Below, piece after piece: positions 1 to 7,470 of a DNA stretch of 33,589 bases (position 1 is the first letter of the stretch; each line of letters opens with the position of its first letter). The stretch is from Candidatus Nomurabacteria bacterium RIFCSPHIGHO2_02_FULL_35_13 (GTDB lineage Bacteria; Patescibacteriota; Minisyncoccia; Phycocordibacterales; UBA9973), in NCBI GenBank assembly GCA_001785515.1, contig MFTY01000015.1, forward strand, positions 1 through 33,589, in the 5' to 3' direction. Under the pieces are notes generated by a model. It was given only the letters and a program-made list of their open reading frames with translations. It ran no database searches and was not told the origin of the DNA. Made by a program: the position numbers and the translations under genes.

Positions 1-1561
1 AGAGATGTTTTCTGTATTTGAATTTAGAACTTTATTTGCTCGCTTGAAAAGTTTTTTTGGAGGGAAATTGGGGAAAGAAAGTTTTAGAGCTGGTCTGGCT
101 GGGGTAGGGGACCCAGAGAACCGAGGACCCGAGAAAACTTTACTTTCCCCAAGTTCCTCTACAGAACTCCAAGAAACTAGTATAGCTCTTTGGCTTATTA
201 ATTCAGACATAAGCAATCCTTCTCTGGATGATATCTTGCTTTTTGCTAAAACCAGCTCTTTTGAAACAGCCCATAAATATATTTTTGAACAACTGAAAGA
301 AAAAAAATTGGATAAAGTGTATGAAGAAATAGAAAAACCCATAATACATATAATAAAAAATATGCAGAATCATGGCATACTTATAGACAAAAAATATTTT
401 AAAAATTTGTCGGAAGAATATCATAAAGAGTTAAACAAACTAACTATCAAAATATATAAAATGGCGGGCACAGAATTCAATATTAATTCTCCTAAGCAAC
501 TCGGTGAAGTAATTTTTGGCAAAATGGGTATGAAGTCCGGTAAGAAAAAAAGCGCCAGCGGGTCTTTTTCTACCAAGGTTTCAGTTTTGGAAGAATTGGA
601 AGAAAATAATCCGATAATAAAGGAAATATTATCTTACAGAGAGTTGCAGAAATTACTTTCTACTTATATCGATGTAATTCCTAAAATGGTCGGCGAAGAC
701 GGACGTTTGCACGCTAAATTTTTACAAAATGGAACAACAACAGGGAGATTTTCTTCTCAAGACCCCAATTTACAAAATTTGCCGATAAAAACAGAATTGG
801 GTAAAAAAATAAGGAATGGTTTTATAGCAGAGAAAAATTATAAACTTCTGGCTTTTGATTATAGTCAAATTGAACTTCGCGTAGCAGCGATACTTTCTGG
901 GGATAAAAAAATGACGCAGATATTTCATGAAGGTAAAGATATTCATACAGGGGTGGCGTCTTTTGTTTTCGGTGTACCCATAGAAAAAGTGGATAGTGAG
1001 ATGCGTCGCAAGGCGAAAGTAATAAATTTTGGCATTATTTACGGCATGGGAGTTTCATCTCTGTGCAAAAGTTTAGGAGGCACCCGTCCGGAGGCGCAGA
1101 AATTTTATGATAACTATTTTAATCAATTTTCCGGTATACGCGATTATCTAGAAGGAGTTAAAGTTTTTGCAATGAAACATTATTACACGGAAACATTGTT
1201 TGGCAGACGTAGATATTTTCCAAACATAAATTCCAGAATCCCATTTTTAAAAAACATGGCTGAACGCACAGCAATCAACGCGCCAGTCCAAGGTACAGCC
1301 ACAGCCGACATAATAAAACTTGCCATAAGGTATGTGGAAGAAGATTTAAAGAAAGCAAACTTATTGGATAAAACACACCTAGTACTTCAAATACATGACG
1401 AATTAGTTTATGAAGTAGAAGAAAGAGTGCTTTTAGAAGCCGAAAAAATAATAAAAAATGCCATGCAAACAGTGCTTGAACGGTCATATTTACACTATAA
1501 AACCAGCATTCCTTTGATAGTGCACGCCGGTTTGGGAGATAATTTTGGAGAAGTTAAATAG
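1..1561 (+). CDS. polA: DNA polymerase I, C-terminal polymerase part (5' end outside window)
   Basis: Family A DNA polymerase, which fills gaps during repair and Okazaki-fragment processing. All three polymerase motifs are intact, counted from the ATG at base 5: motif A DYSQIELR (about 285-292), motif B RRKAKVINFGIIYG (334-347) and motif C QIHDELVYE (462-470); TTTGRFSSQDPNLQNLP (244-260) is also present. The frame is open to the left edge, so the ATG at 5 is probably internal and the 5' nuclease and most of the 3'-5' exonuclease-like domain lie outside. Residues about 20-55, rich in Gly, Ser and Pro, interrupt the region before the polymerase domain and coincide with a palindromic DNA insertion. 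The next gene starts a few bases after the stop. Confidence 0.96.
   Translation, partial: EMFSVFEFRTLFARLKSFFGGKLGKESFRAGLAGVGDPENRGPEKTLLSPSSSTELQETSIALWLINSDISNPSLDDILLFAKTSSFETAHKYIFEQLKEKKLDKVYEEIEKPIIHIIKNMQNHGILIDKKYFKNLSEEYHKELNKLTIKIYKMAGTEFNINSPKQLGEVIFGKMGMKSGKKKSASGSFSTKVSVLEELEENNPIIKEILSYRELQKLLSTYIDVIPKMVGEDGRLHAKFLQNGTTTGRFSSQDPNLQNLPIKTELGKKIRNGFIAEKNYKLLAFDYSQIELRVAAILSGDKKMTQIFHEGKDIHTGVASFVFGVPIEKVDSEMRRKAKVINFGIIYGMGVSSLCKSLGGTRPEAQKFYDNYFNQFSGIRDYLEGVKVFAMKHYYTETLFGRRRYFPNINSRIPFLKNMAERTAINAPVQGTATADIIKLAIRYVEEDLKKANLLDKTHLVLQIHDELVYEVEERVLLEAEKIIKNAMQTVLERSYLHYKTSIPLIVHAGLGDNFGEVK
61..158. repeat. Palindromic element inserted in frame in polA
   Basis: Arms at 61-85 and 134-158 are near-perfect inverted repeats. 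The core TTGGGGAAAG plus AAAGTTTT is shared, with small indels. They enclose a GC-rich loop of about 48 nt (86-133) containing a possible inner hairpin CTGGG/CCCAG. The base composition contrasts sharply with the AT-rich gene around it, yet the reading frame stays open. It resembles in concept the palindromic elements that Rickettsia carries inside ORFs; homology to those is not claimed. Confidence 0.75.
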
Positions 1562-1585
1562 CATATTTTGTGGTATAATAAAAAA

Positions 1586-2074
1586 ATGGAACTGGGGAAA
1601 AAAGTAGAACAATTTGAAAAAGAAAACCCACATAAAAACAAAGTGCATAAGGTTTTAGCGCACTCATATTTATTTTATTTTATTTTATTTTTATTTGGTC
1701 TTTTGTTGGATTTTATTTTTCCATTTAAAATTTTTGAAGACTATTCTATGTCGTTGATAGGTGCTGTATTTTTAATTTTTGGCACCTTCTTGGTATTTTG
1801 GGCGCAAAAATCTTCTCATCGTTTACAAAAAGAAAATATAAGCAGGGAAATGTTTTGTCGCGGACCTTATCGTTATACCAGAAGCCCCACACATCTCGGA
1901 CTTTTTCTCTTGATGTTGGGTTTTGGAATTATAGCCAATGCTTTATTTATAATTATTTTTTCAATAATTTCATTCGTTATCACTAAATTTGTATTTATTA
2001 AAAAAGAAGAAAAAATTCTTGCCGAAAAATATGGTGCACCATATTTAGAATACAAGGAATCGGTTAAATTTTAG
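1586..2074 (+). CDS. Isoprenylcysteine carboxyl methyltransferase-like membrane protein
   Basis: About 162 residues with four likely membrane segments and the C-terminal signature of the ICMT/PEMT-like family: RGPYRYTRSPTHLG near residues 92-105, then paired glutamates and a YGxxYxEY motif near the end. Family members use S-adenosylmethionine to methylate lipid or small-molecule substrates at the membrane; the substrate here is unknown. An ATG at 1568 is in frame, but a perfect TATAAT (1574-1579) lies between it and the ATG at 1586, so I take 1586 as the start of a leaderless mRNA. One base separates its stop from the following holA start. Confidence 0.8.
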   Translation: MELGKKVEQFEKENPHKNKVHKVLAHSYLFYFILFLFGLLLDFIFPFKIFEDYSMSLIGAVFLIFGTFLVFWAQKSSHRLQKENISREMFCRGPYRYTRSPTHLGLFLLMLGFGIIANALFIIIFSIISFVITKFVFIKKEEKILAEKYGAPYLEYKESVKF

Positions 2075-2075
2075 T

Positions 2076-2723
2076 ATGATTTATCTTTTTTGTGGTGATG
2101 ATGTAAAAAATAAGCGTTCTAATTATGAAAAATTTATGAAATCTGTGCCGATTGGCACAGAAACTTTTTTTATTGGTAAAAATGATTTTAATTCGGTTCA
2201 AACAGAAAATTTTTATTCAGGATCCGGTCTTTTTTTTACAAAATGCGTAGTAGTTTTTACAAACATTTTTGAAAAAGAAGAAACATTAGATTTTATCTTA
2301 AATAAGTTAAATCTTATAAGTGAATCAAAAAATAACTTCGTTTTTTTAGAAGGAAAGTTAAATAAACCAGTTTTAGATGCTTTTAAAAAATCCAGAGCTG
2401 AAATAAATGTTTTTGAGCTACCCAAAGAAAAAAAAGAAAAATTTAACAGTTTTTTATTAGCTAATGCGTTTGGAGAGAAAAATAAGCTTAATTTATGGAT
2501 TTATTTTAGACAAGCTATGGATAACGGAGTAGCGATGGAAGAACTCATAGGCGTTCTTTTCTGGAAAGTTAAAGACATGCTTTTAAAAAATAATTTTAGT
2601 AAATTTTCTGAATCTGAACTTAAAAATTTTGCAGGCAAACTTTCCTATCTTTTACCGGAAGCTCGCAAAGAAGGCAAAGATGCCGAATCCGCGTTTGAGC
2701 AATTTTTACTTGATGCTTTTTAA
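2076..2723 (+). CDS. holA: DNA polymerase III delta subunit (clamp loader)
   Basis: 215 residues. It begins with MIYLFCGDD, the usual HolA opening where the strand leads to a degenerate P-loop. It continues with the FVFLEGKLNK region and a helical C-terminal collar domain (LWIYFRQAMDNGVAMEELIGVLFWKVKDML...). Delta opens the sliding clamp within the clamp-loader complex. It is shorter than the roughly 340 residues of E. coli HolA, as is common in reduced genomes. The start is 1 nt after the previous stop, suggesting translational coupling. The 3' end overlaps the convergent gene by 18 bp. Confidence 0.8.
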   Translation: MIYLFCGDDVKNKRSNYEKFMKSVPIGTETFFIGKNDFNSVQTENFYSGSGLFFTKCVVVFTNIFEKEETLDFILNKLNLISESKNNFVFLEGKLNKPVLDAFKKSRAEINVFELPKEKKEKFNSFLLANAFGEKNKLNLWIYFRQAMDNGVAMEELIGVLFWKVKDMLLKNNFSKFSESELKNFAGKLSYLLPEARKEGKDAESAFEQFLLDAF

Positions 2724-2978
2724 TTTTTTCTCATAGGCTTCAAATGCTTCTCGGCAAAATTGAGCTTGGGTAGCAATATTTGCTGCTTTTTGATTCCTTG
2801 ATTTTTTCATTTCTTCCTGAAACTCTATAAGTAATTGTTCTCTTCTTGTTTTTAATACTTCAATTTGTTTCTGTGTGGCATTTTTCCCAAATTCTTCAGC
2901 ATCTTCTGTGCTTTTAAAAGATTTAGGTAATTTAAAATCAAAGTTTGTATTCCGTTCTATGTTATTGTTTTCTTTCAT
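2706..2978 (-). CDS. Small helical hypothetical protein
   Basis: 90 residues, highly charged, predicted almost entirely helical from about residue 24 on, ending in a Lys/Glu-rich tail. No recognised family. It starts about 10 nt after the tRNA-Lys gene on the same strand, so it is probably read through from the tRNA promoter. No Shine-Dalgarno sequence precedes it. Its 3' end overlaps holA by 18 bp on the opposite strand. The codon composition matches the neighbours, which supports a real gene, but the function is unknown. Confidence 0.6.
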   Translation of the reverse strand: MKENNNIERNTNFDFKLPKSFKSTEDAEEFGKNATQKQIEVLKTRREQLLIEFQEEMKKSRNQKAANIATQAQFCREAFEAYEKKLKSIK

Positions 2979-2988
2979 ATTATCTTTG

Positions 2989-3061
2989 TCCGCCCGCTCG
3001 GGATCGAACCGAGGACCTTATCCTTAAAAGGGATCTGCTCTACCAACTGAGCTACGGGCGG
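2989..3061 (-). tRNA. tRNA-Lys (anticodon UUU)
   Basis: Complete cloverleaf on the minus strand: acceptor CCGCCCG/CGGGCGG, D arm with AGTTGGTAGAGC, anticodon loop CTTTTAA giving UUU, T arm CTCGG-TTCGATC-CCGAG, discriminator A. CCA is not encoded (ACA follows). It has its own promoter just upstream. Confidence 0.96.
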
Positions 3062-3078
3062 GAAAATAGAATAACTCA

Positions 3079-3107
3079 AATATATAGTAAAAATCATTAA
3101 AAATCAA
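3079..3107 (-). promoter_or_regulatory. Sigma-70-type promoter of tRNA-Lys
   Basis: On the minus strand TTGATT (plus 3102-3107), a 17-nt spacer and TATATT (plus 3079-3084), about 18 nt before the tRNA 5' end. Confidence 0.6.
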
Positions 3108-3160
3108 GACAATTTTTAGTTGTTAACAATAGAATAAATAAATGATAAAATAGGAAAATT

Positions 3161-3289
3161 ATGTCTTCACTTAATAAATCATTTGTGTTTATGCTTATTT
3201 TTACAATAATAAGCTCTTTTCTCACTTATACAATTGTTATAAAAGCATACGAGAGTTATCCTGAAGAAGATTACTACTATAGCGAATAA
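3161..3289 (+). CDS. Small single-pass membrane peptide (42 aa)
   Basis: Short ORF opening MSSLNKSFVFMLIFTIISSF, a hydrophobic segment of about 22 residues, then an acidic, tyrosine-rich tail ending in YYYSE. A -10-like TAAAAT lies about 14 nt upstream, and the ORF fills an otherwise empty gap between divergent and convergent neighbours. It has no recognised family. It could be a chance ORF; the clean membrane segment and promoter spacing favour a real small protein. Confidence 0.4.
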   Translation: MSSLNKSFVFMLIFTIISSFLTYTIVIKAYESYPEEDYYYSE

Positions 3290-3319
3290 ATATTTTTAAA
3301 AATCTCTGATACTTAAAAA

Positions 3320-3853
3320 TCAGGAATTTGGTTGTTTTTTTAGCCACTCAATCATTTTAAGGAAAGTACCCGGACCAGCTTCACCGTCGGCAGTTATTTT
3401 AACCGCTTTCTGAAAATTCAGCACATCCGCTTTGGTGCCTGCGCCGTAATCATTATCTATTTTTTTCGAAGTATTATTATATAAATTTAAAAATGTTTGA
3501 ACAGTACCAACCCTGCTTCCAGCAGATTTTTCTCTCATTGTAATATTGTCATCTATGAGTTTTTGTAGGTCATTTGTTAGATTTTGATATTTTAAGGGAG
3601 CAATTGGGGTTATTTCTGAAGGTTTATCTGTTGTTTCTTCTTCTTTAACCTGTGTTTCTTTTAGAGATTGAATTTCATATGTTAATCTCTTTACTTCTTC
3701 TTCAAGTTCTGAATTTTTCTGTTCAAGTTGTTCTTGTTTTTGTCTTTCTACGCTGACACTTCCAGGTTCAATAGTAACTACTGCCCAATAGCCTAAAATA
3801 ACTATAACTACTAAAACAACAACCAAAAACAGTATAGATTTAAAATTTTTCAT
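3320..3853 (-). CDS. Membrane-anchored coiled-coil protein with peptidoglycan-binding-like domain
   Basis: 177 residues: an N-terminal membrane segment (about 6-26), a Gln/Glu/Lys-rich coiled coil (about 34-70), then a domain resembling PG_binding_1 (about 110-172). Recognisable parts are GTVQTFLNLYN, a YGAGTKADVLNFQKAV helix and DGEAGPGTFLKMI. Such domains bind cell-wall peptidoglycan, so the protein probably tethers or senses the wall from the membrane. TATAAT occurs 9 nt before the ATG on the minus strand. No catalytic domain is visible. Confidence 0.75.
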   Translation of the reverse strand: MKNFKSILFLVVVLVVIVILGYWAVVTIEPGSVSVERQKQEQLEQKNSELEEEVKRLTYEIQSLKETQVKEEETTDKPSEITPIAPLKYQNLTNDLQKLIDDNITMREKSAGSRVGTVQTFLNLYNNTSKKIDNDYGAGTKADVLNFQKAVKITADGEAGPGTFLKMIEWLKKQPNS

Positions 3854-3913
3854 AATAATAGTATTATAATTTAAATAATAGATTTTGGCAAAATAATGTT
3901 AAAATGATTTGAA

Positions 3914-4384
3914 ATGTTAGAAAATGTTTTAATTATCCATAATATTAGAAGTGTGACGAACGTCGGCGCCATGTTTCGGACTGCTGATGCGGCCGGCATA
4001 AACAAAATTTACTTAACCGGCTATACGCCTACACCCCTTGACCGTTTTGGCAGAATCCGTAAAGATATGGCCAAATCGGCCCTTGGAGCGGAAGATTATG
4101 TAAAATGGGAATATAAAAAAAGCCTGCCCGTCATCTTGCGTAGTTTGAGGTGGGAAAATTTTTATATTATTGGACTAGAGCAAGATAAAAAATCTGTTGA
4201 TTACAAAAAGATAAAATTAAAAAATAAAAATGCATTTATTGTAGGCACGGAAGTGTCTGGAATAACTAAAAGTATATTAAATAGATGCGATATAATTGCT
4301 GAAATTCCAATGAAAGGAAAAAAAGAGTCGTTAAATGTTTCTGTGGCGCTTGGGATAGCTCTTTTCAGGATTCTAAATATATAA
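3914..4384 (+). CDS. SpoU/TrmH-family RNA methyltransferase
   Basis: 156 residues with the three SPOUT-fold motifs: motif 1 NIRSVTNVGAMFRTADAAG, motif 2 IVGTEVSGI and motif 3 IPMKGKKESLNVSVALGIALF. These form the trefoil-knot S-adenosylmethionine site. The protein lacks an extra N-terminal RNA-binding domain, so it matches the minimal TrmH/TrmL-like group that 2'-O-methylates tRNA or rRNA; the exact target cannot be told. A TAAAAT lies 8 nt before the ATG. It is convergent with mutM. Confidence 0.9.
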   Translation: MLENVLIIHNIRSVTNVGAMFRTADAAGINKIYLTGYTPTPLDRFGRIRKDMAKSALGAEDYVKWEYKKSLPVILRSLRWENFYIIGLEQDKKSVDYKKIKLKNKNAFIVGTEVSGITKSILNRCDIIAEIPMKGKKESLNVSVALGIALFRILNI

Positions 4385-4404
4385 AAAACTAAGAATAATG
4401 TTTT

Positions 4405-5250
4405 TTATTTTTGATGTATAAGGCAAAAATGGGCGCTTCGGCCGTTTATCATTTTTCTTTTTATAATACCCTTACATCCTTTTTTTCTACACTTTTTTCC
4501 TTTCCGCTTGTAAGCTTCATGATAAAGCTGAAATTTTCCTTTTCCCCCCGATAAATTTATATAATCTGACATAGAATCCCCACCAAGTTTTATACTTTTA
4601 ATTAGAATTTTCTGCATTGCTTTGAATACCTCTTTAAATTCCTGTTCTTTTATTTTCGAGACTTTTCTTTCAGGATGTATGCCTGCCTTCCAGAGTATTT
4701 CATCGGAATAAATATTGCCTATTCCGGCTATTACAGATTGGTCCATTAAAACCGTTTTTATTTTGCCATTTGGTTTTCTGTTAAGTCTTGCTATAAAATC
4801 TTTCAAGGTAAAATTTTTATCGAGCGGTTCTGGGCCGATATCTTTTAAATGTCTGGAATCATAAGCTGTTTTGGTATTGAGCAAGGTTATCTTGCCAAAT
4901 TTTCGAATATCAGAGAAAGCCAAATACTTTCCATTTGATAAAGTAAAAAGAACGTGAACATATTTATCACGATTATTGTAAAGTAAATGCCCGGTCATTT
5001 TCATATGAATCAAGATAGTTTTATTATCGGATAAATTTATTAGAATATTTTTTGCTTGTCTTTCTACTGATTTTATTTTTTTATTAACAACTTCTTTTTT
5101 AAAAGAAACAAAATACTTCGGGTTGGCAACCGCATCATGTTGTCGTTTGTCTTTAGTCGCAAGGTCCGTCCAGACGTCTTTTATAGTAAGGTTTAATATC
5201 GTTTTTCTTAAACCTCTTGTTGTTGTTTCTACTTCCGGTAATTCAGGCAT
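4405..5250 (-). CDS. mutM: Formamidopyrimidine-DNA glycosylase (Fpg/MutM)
   Basis: 281 residues from MPELPEVE, where Pro2 (the catalytic amine after Met removal) and Glu3 are present. The longer frame to 5277 is rejected because Fpg must begin with this motif. It has the helix-two-turn-helix GIGNIYSDEILWKAGIHP, with the DNA-contacting Asn, and a C-terminal zinc finger. It excises oxidised purines such as 8-oxoguanine and nicks the abasic site. The finger reads C-x4-C-x16-C-x2-H, so the last ligand is His where Cys is usual, and the first knuckle is wider. A TATAAT ends 6 nt before the ATG (leaderless), within a promoter shared with the divergent kinase gene. Confidence 0.95.
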   Translation of the reverse strand: MPELPEVETTTRGLRKTILNLTIKDVWTDLATKDKRQHDAVANPKYFVSFKKEVVNKKIKSVERQAKNILINLSDNKTILIHMKMTGHLLYNNRDKYVHVLFTLSNGKYLAFSDIRKFGKITLLNTKTAYDSRHLKDIGPEPLDKNFTLKDFIARLNRKPNGKIKTVLMDQSVIAGIGNIYSDEILWKAGIHPERKVSKIKEQEFKEVFKAMQKILIKSIKLGGDSMSDYINLSGGKGKFQLYHEAYKRKGKKCRKKGCKGIIKRKMINGRSAHFCLIHQK

Positions 5251-5252
5251 GA

Positions 5253-5262
5253 TATAATTATA
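5253..5262. promoter_or_regulatory. Self-palindromic bidirectional -10 element between mutM and the kinase gene
   Basis: TATAATTATA is identical on both strands, so it gives TATAAT in both directions. Toward mutM the hexamer is 6 nt from the ATG; toward the plus-strand gene it is 13 nt from the ATG (a TACAAT at 5261-5266 is 5 nt away). Confidence 0.6.
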
Positions 5263-5271
5263 CAATAATAG

Positions 5272-6246
5272 ATGCAAAAGTTTTATTCAAAAAAAGAATA
5301 TCAAGAAATTTCCAATCTTTTTAATCTTGGTAAAATAAAAACAATAAAAATCATTCGTCAAGGTCTTTGGACTCCAAAAGTTAAAGTTTTTACCCCGAAA
5401 GGCGGTTTTATTGTTTCTAAATATAAACTTACGAATAAAAAAGACATTGTAAGCAAATCACAGAATTCTCTTCAATATGAAATAGATTTAATGAATCATT
5501 TTAAAAAATCGCCGACTTTAAAGTACATAAAATCTCGCAATAAAAATTTTATAGAAGAATTTGGTGAAGGGTGGGTAACAGTTGATAAATTAATAATAGG
5601 TAAAAATCCTAAAATAATTACACCTAAAATAGCTTATCAGCTCGGAGAATTTTTATCTAAATTCCACTTGGCTGGAAGAAGTTTTACAAAAAAATTATCC
5701 AGTAGAAGGGAATTTTATAACTTTACACCACAAAATATTAAAGTAATGACTAGGATTGCTTTGGAAAATAAAAATCTTTTATTAAAAAAAATTGTTCAAG
5801 AAATTAAGAAAGGAGTTCTTAAAAACAAACCACCCAAAAATCTTCCGCAGGGCCCAATTCACGTAGATTTAAAGCCATCCAACGAACTTTTTATAAAAGA
5901 AAAATTGACTGGTATTGTAGATTTTGGCAATTTTTATATCGGTCCTTTTATGGTTGATATAGGAAAAACCATAATGTGGAATTGTTGTAAAAAAAACAAA
6001 TTGGACCCAAAATTAGTTCTAGAAATTATGCGCGGATATAAGAATAGAAGAAAATTAAATAAACTTGAACTCAATTATTTTAAAAAATCTATACTTTTTG
6101 CCATATATAGCCATATTTGGGTTGATTTATATCACGTGCCCATAAAATACATACCTGAAGAATATACTCTTTCTTTAGTGAGAGATTTTTTGCCAGTGGC
6201 AAGACAATTAGAAAAAGAGAATTTATTTTCCACTCAGAATTTTTAG
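5272..6246 (+). CDS. APH/choline-kinase-fold phosphotransferase
   Basis: 324 residues with the protein-kinase-like catalytic core of the aminoglycoside phosphotransferase family. HVDLKPSN (197-204) is the Brenner-type catalytic loop with catalytic Asp and metal-binding Asn, and IVDFGN (215-220) is the metal-binding DFG-like motif. Family members phosphorylate small molecules or protein side chains with ATP; the substrate is not inferable, and antibiotic resistance should not be assumed. Divergent from mutM across a shared -10 palindrome. The 3' end overlaps ruvA by 24 bp on the opposite strand. Confidence 0.8.
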   Translation: MQKFYSKKEYQEISNLFNLGKIKTIKIIRQGLWTPKVKVFTPKGGFIVSKYKLTNKKDIVSKSQNSLQYEIDLMNHFKKSPTLKYIKSRNKNFIEEFGEGWVTVDKLIIGKNPKIITPKIAYQLGEFLSKFHLAGRSFTKKLSSRREFYNFTPQNIKVMTRIALENKNLLLKKIVQEIKKGVLKNKPPKNLPQGPIHVDLKPSNELFIKEKLTGIVDFGNFYIGPFMVDIGKTIMWNCCKKNKLDPKLVLEIMRGYKNRRKLNKLELNYFKKSILFAIYSHIWVDLYHVPIKYIPEEYTLSLVRDFLPVARQLEKENLFSTQNF

Positions 6247-6789
6247 AGCTTCACGGATTTTGGTGTTTGTGTCTACCCCGGGGGATACTTTCTTTAATGC
6301 TTCACGTGCTTCGTTTTGAGAGTATCCGAGAGATTTTAGCGCTTCCAAGGTGTCAAGTTCTCCTTGAAGTGAAGTTCCAGACTTACTTACTTCCAATTTA
6401 TCTCTAAGTTCAATAACTATTTTTTCCGCGGTTTTTCTGCCTATGCCGGATATTTTTGTAAGATAAGCGGTATCTCCGGTGCCTACGGCCTTTTTTAACG
6501 TTTCAATTGAAGCAATACCCAAAATACTAAGAGCTCCTTTTGGTCCAATACCTGAGATATTTATAAGCATTTCAAAAAACTCTAATTCTTGACGGTCTAA
6601 AAATCCATAGAGGTCTAATATATCTTCGCGTACGTGAGTATGAATCCACAACAAAACCTCCTCATTTGTCTTCTTTAGTTTGGACAATGTGTCTGGCGAT
6701 ATGTTTATTTTATAACCAACCCCAATCGTTTCAATTATTATAAACTTGTCAGTTTTTAAAATTATTTTACCTTTTATGCTTCCAATCAT
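6223..6789 (-). CDS. ruvA: Holliday junction branch migration complex subunit RuvA
   Basis: 188 residues: an N-terminal OB fold (MIGSIKGKI... to about 63), two helix-hairpin-helix motifs (ISGIGPKGALSIL near 78-90 and ISGIGRKTAEKIV near 113-125), and a short C-terminal domain III (about 140-188) ending in REALKILSGK. RuvA tetramers bind the Holliday junction and load the RuvB motor; ruvB is not in this window. An extended -10, TGCTATAAT, ends 6 nt before the ATG, a clear leaderless arrangement. Confidence 0.95.
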   Translation of the reverse strand: MIGSIKGKIILKTDKFIIIETIGVGYKINISPDTLSKLKKTNEEVLLWIHTHVREDILDLYGFLDRQELEFFEMLINISGIGPKGALSILGIASIETLKKAVGTGDTAYLTKISGIGRKTAEKIVIELRDKLEVSKSGTSLQGELDTLEALKSLGYSQNEAREALKKVSPGVDTNTKIREALKILSGK

Positions 6790-6852
6790 ATGTCAATTAT
6801 AGCATGTATGAAACAGTTTGCATTTTTGAGAATTTTCTGTTAAATTATATAT

Positions 6853-7104
6853 ATGCCAATAATAAAATCAGCTAAAAAAGCGATTCGCGGTTCTCTTCGA
6901 AAGAAGGCTTTTAATGACCGTCAAAAGCACGCGATGAAAGACATAATCAAAAAAATTGGAAAAACTGTCAAAACAGACAAGAAAGGAGCAGAAAAATTGT
7001 TAAGTCTTGCTTTTGCTGTAATAGATAAATCAGCTAAAAAGGGCGTTATAAAGAAAAATAATGCCGCTCGCAAAAAGTCTCGTTTATCAAAATTGTTTAA
7101 ATAA
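6853..7104 (+). CDS. rpsT: 30S ribosomal protein S20
   Basis: 83 residues, Lys/Arg-rich and helical, with the family opening (MPIIKSAKKAIR), the central KKIGKTVKTDKKGAEKLLSLAFAVIDKSAKKGVI core and C-terminal NNAARKKSRLSKL. It binds 16S rRNA early in 30S assembly. TAAATT ends 6 nt before the ATG, so the mRNA is probably leaderless. A strong terminator follows the stop. Confidence 0.96.
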   Translation: MPIIKSAKKAIRGSLRKKAFNDRQKHAMKDIIKKIGKTVKTDKKGAEKLLSLAFAVIDKSAKKGVIKKNNAARKKSRLSKLFK

Positions 7105-7114
7105 GATATAAAAT

Positions 7115-7144
7115 AAAAAATACCCCCGTATGGGGGTATTTTTT
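7115..7144. terminator. Bidirectional intrinsic terminator between rpsT and the cold-shock gene
   Basis: Perfect 13-bp stem (A6-TACCCCC / GGGGGTA-T6) with a 4-nt loop GTAT. The flanking A and T runs allow function on both strands for the two convergent genes. Confidence 0.92.
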
Positions 7145-7158
7145 ATGATAAGGTTATG

Positions 7159-7356
7159 TTACGCACGTTGTACGTTTGTAGCATTCAATCCTTTTGGGGA
7201 TTCCTCTGTTTCAAAAGAAACAGCGTCTCCTTCATGCAATTCGTCAAAGCTTACGCCGACGAGAGAGTTACTATGAAAGAATAAATCTTTCTGTAAACCT
7301 TCTGCAGTGATGAAACCAAATCCTTTTTCTGTAAGTCTTTTTATTGTACCAGTCAT
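7159..7356 (-). CDS. Cold-shock domain protein (CspA family)
   Basis: 65 residues, one cold-shock OB fold. RNP1 is KGFGFI (11-16) and RNP2 is LFFHSN (25-30), with the family's DAVSFETEESPKGLNATNV end. It binds single-stranded RNA or DNA and melts secondary structure. Unlike most genes here it has a full -35/-10 promoter and an untranslated leader of about 75 nt, which in cspA-type genes carries temperature-dependent regulation. Convergent with rpsT over a shared terminator. Confidence 0.95.
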   Translation of the reverse strand: MTGTIKRLTEKGFGFITAEGLQKDLFFHSNSLVGVSFDELHEGDAVSFETEESPKGLNATNVQRA

Positions 7357-7438
7357 TGATTTTTTTTAGTTAAATTGTTAAATACAAATTAAGTTCTACT
7401 CTAGAAATCGACTCTTTTCGCACCTACTTTGTATATCA

Positions 7439-7467
7439 AGTATAGTATATTGTGGACGATTTGTCAA
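7439..7467 (-). promoter_or_regulatory. Near-consensus sigma-70 promoter of the cold-shock gene
   Basis: Minus-strand TTGACA (plus 7462-7467), a 17-nt spacer and TATACT (plus 7439-7444). The predicted start lies near 7432, leaving a leader of about 75 nt before the ATG at 7356. Confidence 0.8.
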
Positions 7468-7470
7468 TGT

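Noticed and set aside
5272-6246. Aminoglycoside resistance gene
   Set aside because: The kinase motifs are generic to a large superfamily; nothing in the sequence or context points to antibiotic substrates.
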